DNA from: Geothrix sp.
Lineage (GTDB): Bacteria > Acidobacteriota > Holophagae > Holophagales > Holophagaceae
Assembly (NCBI GenBank): GCA_019449415.1
Contig: JAGRPP010000017.1
Location: forward strand, 186,001 to 250,000
Direction of reading: 5' to 3'
Length of the DNA stretch: 64,000 bases
Each line of letters begins with the position of its first letter. Within the stretch, counting starts at the first letter, position 1. Both the position numbers and the translations under genes were made by a program. Shown here in pieces: positions 1 through 6,873 of this stretch. The notes under the pieces are model-generated. The model saw nothing but the letters and a program-made list of their open reading frames with translations, was not told the DNA's origin and ran no database searches.

Positions 1-2
1 TG

Positions 3-1199
3 GGTGTGTTCCGCATCCGCGAAGATGCGCAGGGTCGGCTTTGGGCCGCCACGACGGCGGGGCTCTACCTGCGGGGTGCCCAGGGATCCTGGCGGCTCTT
101 CACCGAGCGGGACGGCCTGCTCCCCTATGGCCTCTATGGCATGGCCTTCCTGCCTGACGGCAGCGCCTGGGTGCACTACCAGGAACCCCAGGGACTCACC
201 CGGATCCGCATCGACGGCAGCCACCTGACGGTGGTGGAACAGCGCGTGAAGGGGCAGGGGCTCCATTCGAACCTGGTCTATGCCGTGGAGGTGGATGACC
301 GGGAACGGACCTGGGCCTCGACGGATCTGGGCCTGGACCGCCTGGACCCGCCTCTGCACATCGGGCGCCGGGAGGGCATGGTCAGCGAGGACTGCGCCAT
401 CCAGGCCCTGCTCGCCGAAGGTGGACGCATCTGGGTGGGCACGGCCGCCGGTCTGGTCCGTTACGAAGCGGGTGACACCGACCTGCCCCTGGCGCCTCCC
501 CAGGCCCACATTCTCGAGATGGCCTTCGGCCCCCGGCGCCTGGAGCCCCCCTTCGACCGCCTGGCTCCGCTGTCCCACCAGGAGGCCACCGTGACCTTCC
601 GCGTGGGTGCGCCCTCCTATTTGGGCGAAGGCCGGGCGCGCCTGCAGGTCCGCCTGCTGGGGCTGGAGGATGCCTGGCGGGATGTCGAATCCCCCCTGGT
701 GAGGTACCCCGCGCTTCCCGGCGGGCGCTACCGGCTGGAGACCCGCGCGTCTGACGGGGAAGGGGCGTTCGGCCCGGTCGCCGCCCTGGACTTCCAGGTC
801 CGCCCCCCCTGGTGGCGCACCTGGTGGGCGACTGGCCTAGCCGGTCTCGCCCTCCTCGGCCTGGGCCTGGTCATCCTGCGCCTGCGCCTCGCCGCCTTGG
901 CCCGGAGCAAGGCCGAGCTGGAAGCCCTCGTGGCCGAGCGGACGGAAGAACTGCAGCACCGGAATGAGGAACTGTCGTCCGCCCTGGGCAATGTCAAACA
1001 ACTCTCCGGCCTTCTCCCCATCTGCTCCACCTGCAAGAAGATCCGGGACGACCAGGGCTACTGGAATCAGCTGGAACACTACATCAGCGAACACTCGGAA
1101 GTCGGGTTTTCGCACGGCATCTGCCCGGATTGCGTGGAGACCATGTTCCCGAAGCGCGCCAAGGGAGGCCAGGCCCCGGAGGCGGATCAGAAGGGCTGA
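3..1199 (+). CDS. Sensor protein with beta-propeller and Y_Y_Y domains, 5' end cut off
   Basis: The reading frame is open to the left edge of the window, so the N-terminus is missing. The first 150 or so residues contain short repeats of the two-component-regulator propeller type (for example DAQGRLWAATTAGLY). A Y_Y_Y-like beta domain follows (about residues 180-265), then one membrane helix (about 275-295) and a short coiled coil rich in Glu. The protein ends in a Cys-rich module with CSTCKK and CPDC pairs around a GYWNQLEHYI core, a tail found on signalling proteins of this kind. There is no HisKA, ATPase or GGDEF domain, so the output is unclear; a periplasmic sensor that signals through the Cys module is the best guess. 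The family assignment rests on motif appearance only. Confidence 0.75.
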   Translation, partial: GVFRIREDAQGRLWAATTAGLYLRGAQGSWRLFTERDGLLPYGLYGMAFLPDGSAWVHYQEPQGLTRIRIDGSHLTVVEQRVKGQGLHSNLVYAVEVDDRERTWASTDLGLDRLDPPLHIGRREGMVSEDCAIQALLAEGGRIWVGTAAGLVRYEAGDTDLPLAPPQAHILEMAFGPRRLEPPFDRLAPLSHQEATVTFRVGAPSYLGEGRARLQVRLLGLEDAWRDVESPLVRYPALPGGRYRLETRASDGEGAFGPVAALDFQVRPPWWRTWWATGLAGLALLGLGLVILRLRLAALARSKAELEALVAERTEELQHRNEELSSALGNVKQLSGLLPICSTCKKIRDDQGYWNQLEHYISEHSEVGFSHGICPDCVETMFPKRAKGGQAPEADQKG

Positions 1200-1285
1200 G
1201 GGGCCTCCCTCCGGGGAAATACCCGGGCGGTGGCGGTGGCGGGAACCTATCGTGGGGGTGGAACGCTACGGCTCGGGGAGGCTCC

Positions 1286-2428
1286 GTGATCCGTCGTACG
1301 CCTCGATCCTGGCTCAATACCCTCTTCCTCATGGGGACGCTGGTCTTAGCCCTGATCCTGGTGCCGTGGAAGGTGGCGATTCAGGGCCTTCGCTGGAGCG
1401 AAGCGGCGGTCCTTCTGGCCATGTATTCGGCCACGGGACTCGCCATCACCGTGGGCTACCATCGGCTCTTCAGCCATCGGGCCTTTCAGGCGGCCTGGCC
1501 CGTGCGGCTGGCGGTGCTGCTCTTCGGGGCCGCGGCCTTCCAGAACTCCGCCATCGCCTGGTGCAGTGACCATCGCCATCACCACCGCTTCGTAGACGAT
1601 CCCGAGCGCGATCCCTATCCGGTCAAGCGGGGCTTCTGGTACGCCCACTGGATCTGGGTGATGGAGGCCAAGGATCGGCCCCTGGAGGCCATTGGCGATC
1701 TGGAGCGGGATCCACTCCTCCGGTGGCAGCGCCGGTACCACTTCTGGATTGGCGGTGCCGTGGCGGCGTTGCCCGTGCTGGCGGTGGGCCTGCTGACCCG
1801 CAACCTCGTCGGTCAACTCGTGATCGGCCTGCTGCTGCGCATCGTTCTGACGCACCACAGCACCTTCCTCATCAACTCCGCTGCCCACTGGTTCGGCACC
1901 CAGCCCTACACGGATGCCAACAGCGCCCGCGACAATGTGCTGCTGGCGCCCTTCACCTTCGGCGAGGGCTATCACAACTTCCACCACATGTGGCAGTGGG
2001 ACTACCGCAACGGCCCCCGCTGGTACCAGTGGGACCCCGCGAAGTGGCTCATTGCCGCCGGAGCCTGGGTGGGCCTTACCCGGGGGCTGCGGCGGGTCTC
2101 CGCGACGGAGATCCAGCGGGCCCGGGTAGCCATGGAGGCCCGGCGGTTGGCGGCGGCGCTCACCCGGGATGCCTTCCAGGCCAGGCGGACCCTGGAAGCG
2201 GCCCGCTTCCGCATCGATGCGGCCCTCGCCGCCCTCCAGGCCTGTCTCGACGCGTGGCCCGCGAAGAAGGCCGAGTGGAAGGCGAAGGGCCATGCCAAGG
2301 CCGATGCCTGGCGCACGGTTCGGACCGAATGGAAACGCCAGCGACTCCAGCATCGCCGTGCGCTCCGGGAAGCCTGGGCAGGGTGGAACCAGGCGCGGCT
2401 GCAGGCCAAGCGGCAGGTGCTGACCTGA
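1286..2428 (+). CDS. Acyl-CoA/fatty-acid desaturase with C-terminal helical tail
   Basis: This is a membrane di-iron desaturase that introduces a double bond into acyl chains, probably the delta-9 acyl-CoA type. The three histidine boxes are visible: HRLFSH (about residues 59-64), HRHHH (96-100) and HNFHH (about 229-233), interleaved with hydrophobic segments. I chose the GTG at 1286 because GGGGAGG lies 4 bases upstream and the encoded protein then begins just before the first membrane helix; a longer in-frame start at 1130 would add low-complexity Gly-rich sequence overlapping the upstream gene. After residue about 280 there is an Ala/Arg/Lys-rich, probably coiled-coil tail of roughly 100 residues that the catalytic fold does not need. 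It is 380 aa and converges with dinB. Confidence 0.9.
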   Translation: MIRRTPRSWLNTLFLMGTLVLALILVPWKVAIQGLRWSEAAVLLAMYSATGLAITVGYHRLFSHRAFQAAWPVRLAVLLFGAAAFQNSAIAWCSDHRHHHRFVDDPERDPYPVKRGFWYAHWIWVMEAKDRPLEAIGDLERDPLLRWQRRYHFWIGGAVAALPVLAVGLLTRNLVGQLVIGLLLRIVLTHHSTFLINSAAHWFGTQPYTDANSARDNVLLAPFTFGEGYHNFHHMWQWDYRNGPRWYQWDPAKWLIAAGAWVGLTRGLRRVSATEIQRARVAMEARRLAAALTRDAFQARRTLEAARFRIDAALAALQACLDAWPAKKAEWKAKGHAKADAWRTVRTEWKRQRLQHRRALREAWAGWNQARLQAKRQVLT

Positions 2429-2451
2429 AGACCCAACCGGAAGCAGGGCTG

Positions 2452-3621
2452 TTACGAGAGGAGCTGGTCGAAGAGGCCCGGCTCGGTCACCTGAAGCCCC
2501 TGCATCGGGTGGGCTGAAGGGTCCCCGGCCTTCACGAGCGATCCCGCCCGGACGCCCAGCAGGCGCAACTTCCGGTCGAGGGGTGCCCTCCTCAGGGCGG
2601 CGCGGGCCGCCTCGCGGAGCGACGAGGCCTCCGCCACCGCCACCGCGAGAGCCTGATCCCGGGTGACGGTGGTGAAGTCCTCAAAGCGCAGCTTGATGCC
2701 GATGGAGTGGGCCCGAAGGCCCTTGCGCGCCAGATCCCCGGCGAGCCGCTCGCACAGGTCGAGCAGAATGCGCGACAGGTCCTCCCGATCCAGCCGCGCA
2801 TGGAGATCGCGCTCGAAGGTGGTCTCCCGGCTGATGGACTTGGGCTCCCGGGACAGCGCCAGGGGCCGCTCGTCCCGGCCCTGCGCGGCATCGTGAAGCC
2901 AAGCCCCGTAGCTCCGCCCGAAGTGCTCCACCAGCCAGGCGGGATCGGCCTGCGCCAGCTCCCCGATGGTGCGGATGCCGAAGCTGTCTAGCTTGGCGCT
3001 GGCCTTGGGTCCGATGCCATTGATGGCCGAGCAGGGCAGGGGCCAGATCCGGGAGGGAATGTCCTCGTACCCCAGGATGGTGATGCCATCGGGCTTCTGC
3101 AGCTCCGAGGCGATCTTGGACAGCAGCTTGTTGGGCGTGATCCCGATGGAGCAGGTCAGGCTGGTGGCCCGCCGGACGGCCTCTTTGAGGCGCCGGGCCA
3201 GCTCACCCGAGGTTCCCGGGACCTCCGTCAAGTCGATGTAGATCTCATCGATGCCGCGGTCTTCGATCAGCGGCGCCTCTTCCGCCACGGCGGCCTTGAA
3301 GGTCCGCGACACCCTCCCGTAGGCCTCGAAGTGGGCGGGCAGCAGAATCGCGTCCGGCGCCAGCGCCGCCGCCTTCATGAGTCCCATGCCGCTGCGCACC
3401 CCGAAGGCCCTGGCTTCGTAGGTCGCCGTGGTGGCCACGCCGCGGCCGACATAATCCTTCAGCCTCGGGTGGTCCTTCCCCGCCTGCGCCGCCGCGGCGC
3501 GGCGACCGCCGACGACCACCGGAAAGCCCCTCAGCTCCGGATGCTCCAGCAACTCCACCGACGCGAAGAAGGCATCCATGTCCAGGTGGGCGATGCGGCG
3601 GGCGGGTGGAACAAGATCCAT
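2452..3621 (-). CDS. dinB: DNA polymerase IV (Y-family translesion polymerase)
   Basis: This error-prone polymerase copies damaged template. Palm catalytic acidic residues are seen in HLDMDAFFASVE (D14, D16 from the chosen start) and GIDEIYIDL (D and E near 123-124), and the CSIGITPNKLLSKIAS motif is typical of DinB. A helix-hairpin-helix (INGIGPKASAKL) and the little-finger domain follow. The ATG at 3621 gives 389 aa, with AGGA about 7 bases upstream and a start at the conserved N-terminus; the frame runs 17 codons further but lacks conservation there. There is no adjacent imuB or lexA and I see no SOS box. The tail after residue about 350 is not the usual beta-clamp motif that I could identify with certainty. 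Confidence 0.95.
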   Translation of the reverse strand: MDLVPPARRIAHLDMDAFFASVELLEHPELRGFPVVVGGRRAAAAQAGKDHPRLKDYVGRGVATTATYEARAFGVRSGMGLMKAAALAPDAILLPAHFEAYGRVSRTFKAAVAEEAPLIEDRGIDEIYIDLTEVPGTSGELARRLKEAVRRATSLTCSIGITPNKLLSKIASELQKPDGITILGYEDIPSRIWPLPCSAINGIGPKASAKLDSFGIRTIGELAQADPAWLVEHFGRSYGAWLHDAAQGRDERPLALSREPKSISRETTFERDLHARLDREDLSRILLDLCERLAGDLARKGLRAHSIGIKLRFEDFTTVTRDQALAVAVAEASSLREAARAALRRAPLDRKLRLLGVRAGSLVKAGDPSAHPMQGLQVTEPGLFDQLLS

Positions 3622-3902
3622 CGGAGGTTCCTGGGACCGGATCAGGATGGCGAAAAATGGGCGAATAGGCAAGGGACGCGGATCACCGGGCCAGCCTGAT
3701 GGCTACTGTTTCTTGAGAGTGATCGACGACTGGCTCCGATCCTGGTTCGTGCAAACCGAGGCCGCAGACTCGAACTGGCGCGTGGCTGGGCGTCGGGGCC
3801 GGACGGCTCCGACGCCCCACCGGGGCGCCTCCACCTGGCCCCCTACCGGCCTGCCCCTGCTTCTCGGCAGTTCGAGTCTCTTGGCTTGGGTGGGCGTACA
3901 GC
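3622..3902. other. Intergenic region with hairpin and tRNA T-arm fragments
   Basis: No coding region is convincing here. It contains a long imperfect hairpin (3788-3817: a 13-bp stem with one mismatch and a GGAC loop) and two copies of a tRNA T-arm sequence. The first, GCAGACTCGAACTG at 3764-3777, is identical to 3948-3961 inside the tRNA-Met gene. The second is an inverted 12-base match at 3868-3879. The dinB promoter must lie at the left end, but I could not identify hexamers. Confidence 0.6.
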
Positions 3903-3926
3903 AAAACCGGAGCCGTGGGGCTCCGG
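3903..3926 (-). terminator. Intrinsic terminator of tRNA-Met
   Basis: A perfect 8-bp stem CCGGAGCC/GGCTCCGG (3907-3926) with a 4-base loop is followed, on the minus strand, by TTTT. It lies 10 bases beyond the encoded CCA of the tRNA. Confidence 0.8.
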
Positions 3927-3935
3927 TGTGGTGTG

Positions 3936-4012
3936 TGGTGGCTGGAGGCAGACTCGAACTGCCGACCTAGGGATTATGAGACCCTCGCTCTAACCACCTG
4001 AGCTACCCAGCC
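3936..4012 (-). tRNA. tRNA-Met (CAT), elongator
   Basis: This is a complete 77-base cloverleaf with CCA encoded. The acceptor GGCTGGG pairs with TCCAGCC, the D-arm is AGCTCAGGTGGTTAGAGC, the anticodon loop is CTCATAA and the T-arm is GGCAGTTCGAGTCTGCC. The CAT anticodon could mean Met, initiator Met or Ile2. The fully paired G1-C72 argues against the initiator, and its likeness to known elongator tRNA-Met sequences, plus the second CAT tRNA at 12542 that looks like Ile2, argue for elongator Met. Confidence 0.93.
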
Positions 4013-4022
4013 ATGAAGGAGC

Positions 4023-4051
4023 AGTGTAGCGCGGGTGTGGGCCTGCGTCTA
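4023..4051 (-). promoter_or_regulatory. Promoter of tRNA-Met
   Basis: On the minus strand TAGACG (4051-4046), a 17-base spacer and TACACT (4028-4023) end 10 bases before the tRNA. The -35 element starts with the stop codon of lutC, so the promoter is embedded in the end of that gene. Confidence 0.5.
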
Positions 4052-4711
4052 CGCCAGATCGTCCACCAGCACGACGATGAGGCGCTTGGGACCGTGGACG
4101 CCATAGGCCAGGGTCTGCTCGATGTCGGCGGTCTTGCTGGGGCCGGAGATCATCAACGCATTGGGCGGCAGGGCGCGGCCCCAGCCCAAGGCTTTCACGG
4201 CGGACCAGAAGCTGTCCTGGATCGTGGAAGCCCGGAGCAGCGCGATGTGGACGGGGGGCACCAGGGACATGAGCCGGGGCTCGGCGGGCCCGGGCATCAG
4301 CAGGAGGCCGCCGGTCTCGGCGACACCGCCCACCGTGCTGGTGAAGCCCGCATCCACCTCGCCGAAGAGTTCCTGTTTGAACGCTTCCACGGGGCGGTCG
4401 TACGGCATCAGCTGAGTCCCGCCGGGCGCCCAGGCGGCCGCCAGGGCCGCGCCATCCTGGCAGGCGGGACCGAAGAGCAGGTTCTTCAGGCCCTCGCGAT
4501 CGCAGAAGGCGCGCACCACGGCTGGCCAGGTCGCCGGAGTGGCGTCGAGGAATTCCGTGTGGACGGCCTCCATGCCCTTGCGGAGCCGGGCCACCCGCTC
4601 CTGGGCCGGCCATTGGCGGCGCTCGAGCACGGCCGTGTCGAGGGCGGGCAGGGGACCGGAATCACCGGCGGCGCGGAGGCGGCCAAGGATGGCGGTGCGG
4701 GGATCAGACAT
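4049..4711 (-). CDS. lutC: L-lactate utilisation protein C (LUD domain)
   Basis: LutC/LldG is one of three subunits of the non-flavin L-lactate dehydrogenase that oxidises L-lactate to pyruvate in the cytoplasm. The 220-aa protein has the LUD fold, with the recognisable stretches GFTSTVGGVAETGG, PRLMSLVPPVHIALL and ISGPSKTADIEQ (the last is the strongly conserved family signature). It is the last gene of the minus-strand lut cluster and overlaps the end of lutB by 8 bases, which suggests translational coupling. It is known of the family that LutC alone has no activity and needs LutA and LutB. Nothing is odd about its length or composition. Confidence 0.95.
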   Translation of the reverse strand: MSDPRTAILGRLRAAGDSGPLPALDTAVLERRQWPAQERVARLRKGMEAVHTEFLDATPATWPAVVRAFCDREGLKNLLFGPACQDGAALAAAWAPGGTQLMPYDRPVEAFKQELFGEVDAGFTSTVGGVAETGGLLLMPGPAEPRLMSLVPPVHIALLRASTIQDSFWSAVKALGWGRALPPNALMISGPSKTADIEQTLAYGVHGPKRLIVVLVDDLA

Positions 4712-6137
4712 GGGGGCCTCCCTCGGCGCGCATCCGTTCGCTGAGCGAGCGGCGGGCGGGCACGGGCTTGGTGCGGGACTGGGTCCAGTTCTTGATCAAG
4801 GGCGCGCCGGTGGGCAGGGCCTTCCCGAAGCGGGTGGCGAACCAGGTGGCGATCCGGTAGAGGGTGGGGCGCTTGGTGACGCCGGCCCAGAGACGCCAGG
4901 CCCAGTCTTCGGTGGCGGTGCGGCCGGTACCCTTGCCGGCCACGGCCGATCCCAGGTCCTCGTGGGTGGCCTCGCGGCGGAGACGCACCAGGATTTCCGG
5001 AATGGGGATCTCCACGGGGCAGACCTCCCCGCAGGCTCCGCAGAGGCTGGAGCCGTGGATCAGGTCGTGGCGGACGCCCACGCCCTCCATCTGCGGCGTG
5101 AGGATCTTGCCGATGGGACCGGGATAGACGGCCTCGTAGGCGTGGCCGCCCACGCGGGTGTAGACCGGGCAGTGGTTCATGCAGGCGCCGCAGCGGATGC
5201 AGCGCAGGGTGGCGCGCAGCTGGGGATCGGCATAGATCCGTGAACGGCCGTTGTCGAGGATGACCAGGTGGACTTCCTGGGGGCCATCCTTCTCGCCCGC
5301 GCCCCGGGGGCCGGTGATCAGGTTGAAGTAGGTGCTCACGGCCTGGCCCGTGGCCGAGCGCGTGAGGATGGCGTAGAGCGGCGCCACATCCTCCAGCCGC
5401 GCCACGACCTTCTCGAGGCCCATGACGGCGATGTGGAGGGGGGGCACATGTGTGCTCATGCGGCCGTTGCCCTCGTTCTCCACCAGACACAGAGTGCCGG
5501 TTTCCGCGACGGCAAAGTTCACGCCGGACAGACCCGCATCGGCGTCGAGGAACTTCTGGCGCAGCACCTTCCGGGCCATGGCCGTGAGCTCGTCCACATC
5601 CTCGGTGTACTTCGCGTCCTTGATCTTCTGGCTGAACTGCCGGGCGATCTGATCTTTGTTCTTGTGGATGGCCGGCATGATGATGTGGCTCGGCGTCTCG
5701 CCATCGAGCTGGATGATGTACTCACCCAAGTCGGATTCCAGGGCCTCGATACCCTTGGATTCCAGGAAGGCGTTGAGGTGCATCTCCTCGGAGACCATGC
5801 TCTTGCCCTTGACCAGGGTCTTGGCGCCCTTGGCCTGCATGATGCCCAGAATCAGCTCGTTGGCCTGCTCGCAGGTCTCGGCCCAGTGGACCTTGATGCC
5901 GTTCTTCGTGCAGTTGGCTTCGAACTGCTCGAGCAGTTCCGGCAGGTTCAGCAGGCTGCGGGAGCGGATGGCCGTGCTCAGGTCGCGGAGATCCTGCAGG
6001 TCGCGGGGATCCGGGAACTGGGCCTTGCGCTTGGTGATGAGGCCGTCCATGGCCCGGCGGAAATTGGCCCGGAGCTGGGGATCCAACAGGGCCTTGGCGG
6101 CGGCATCGCGGAAGTGGACTTCAGTCTCAGCGTGCAC
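4704..6137 (-). CDS. lutB: L-lactate utilisation iron-sulfur protein B
   Basis: LutB/LldF is the ferredoxin-containing subunit of the L-lactate oxidation complex. It has an N-terminal LUD domain (about residues 70-300), then two 4Fe-4S clusters, CIRCGACMNHC near 310-320 and CGACGEVC near 364-371, and a C-terminal tail. I chose the GTG at 6137: it has GGGAG about 7 bases upstream, overlaps the lutA stop by 11 bases, and gives 477 aa, close to the usual length of about 475. Longer in-frame starts (to 6209) would run deep into lutA. It sits between lutA and lutC in the standard order and presumably passes electrons to the quinone pool. Confidence 0.95.
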   Translation of the reverse strand: MHAETEVHFRDAAAKALLDPQLRANFRRAMDGLITKRKAQFPDPRDLQDLRDLSTAIRSRSLLNLPELLEQFEANCTKNGIKVHWAETCEQANELILGIMQAKGAKTLVKGKSMVSEEMHLNAFLESKGIEALESDLGEYIIQLDGETPSHIIMPAIHKNKDQIARQFSQKIKDAKYTEDVDELTAMARKVLRQKFLDADAGLSGVNFAVAETGTLCLVENEGNGRMSTHVPPLHIAVMGLEKVVARLEDVAPLYAILTRSATGQAVSTYFNLITGPRGAGEKDGPQEVHLVILDNGRSRIYADPQLRATLRCIRCGACMNHCPVYTRVGGHAYEAVYPGPIGKILTPQMEGVGVRHDLIHGSSLCGACGEVCPVEIPIPEILVRLRREATHEDLGSAVAGKGTGRTATEDWAWRLWAGVTKRPTLYRIATWFATRFGKALPTGAPLIKNWTQSRTKPVPARRSLSERMRAEGGPHV

Positions 6138-6873
6138 GGGTGCGCTCCCACAGGAATTCGGCGACATGCTGGACCTTGAGCTTGCTGCTCTTGGCTTCCA
6201 GAGTGCCATTCACATTGAGCAGGCAGCCGCCATCCGTGGACAGGACCACGGATGCGCCGGTCGCTTCGGCATCCGCGGCCTTGTCGCAGGACATGGCCGC
6301 GGAGATCTCCGGCTGCCGCACCGAGAAGGTGCCGCCGAAACCGCAGCACTCGTGCTCCCGGGTCAGGGGTGCCAGCTCCACCTGGGCGAGCTGGCCGATG
6401 AGCGCCTGGGGTTCGCCCTTCAGGCCCAGATCGCGGACGGCGTGGCAGGAGCTGTGCCAGGTGACCTTCACGGGCTCGCCCAGGTCCTTCAGCTTCACTC
6501 CGAGCACATTGACCAGGAACTGCGTCAGTTCGTAGACGCGAGCGCTGAAGGCGCGGACCTTGGCCTCGTCTGGCTGTCCATGGAAAAGCTCGGGATAATG
6601 GACCTTCATCATGCCTGCGCAGCTGCCGGAAGGCAGGATCACGGGCAGGTCCTGGGGGAAGAGCGCCACCTGGGTGCGCGCCACCTCGCGGGCCTCCTCC
6701 CAGTAGCCGCAGTTGAAGGCCGGCTGGCCGCAGCAGGTCTGGCCCTCGGGGAAGACCACCTCCACTCCAGCCTCGCGCAGGAGCTGGATGCCCGCCATGC
6801 CTGCATCGGGAAAGAACAGGTCCACCAGGCAAGTGCCGTAGAAATAGACCTTTTTGGGTTTCGATCCATTCAC
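6127..6873 (-). CDS. lutA: L-lactate utilisation (Fe-S)-binding protein A
   Basis: LutA/LldE has two CCG (cysteine-rich) domains that bind a noncanonical iron-sulfur cluster: TCCGQPAFN near residue 47 and ECCGFGGTF near 168. It works with LutB and LutC to turn L-lactate into pyruvate. The start is a GTG at 6873 that overlaps the TGA of the dehydrogenase gene in a GTGA junction, with GGAGG 9 bases upstream; this is typical of coupled translation. An ATG at 6869 is in a different frame and is not the start. Length is 248 aa, normal for the family. Confidence 0.95.
   Translation of the reverse strand: MNGSKPKKVYFYGTCLVDLFFPDAGMAGIQLLREAGVEVVFPEGQTCCGQPAFNCGYWEEAREVARTQVALFPQDLPVILPSGSCAGMMKVHYPELFHGQPDEAKVRAFSARVYELTQFLVNVLGVKLKDLGEPVKVTWHSSCHAVRDLGLKGEPQALIGQLAQVELAPLTREHECCGFGGTFSVRQPEISAAMSCDKAADAEATGASVVLSTDGGCLLNVNGTLEAKSSKLKVQHVAEFLWERTRAR

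Noticed and set aside
1130-1285. N-terminal extension of the desaturase
   Set aside because: It overlaps the sensor gene and encodes Gly/Pro-rich sequence; the GTG at 1286 has a good ribosome site.
3936-4012. tRNA with CAT anticodon as initiator tRNA
   Set aside because: The first base pair is G1-C72, whereas the initiator has an unpaired C1-A72, and the anticodon stem lacks the GGG/CCC pairs.
6866-6873. ATG at 6869 as the lutA start
   Set aside because: It is in another frame; the lutA frame begins with GTG at 6873.
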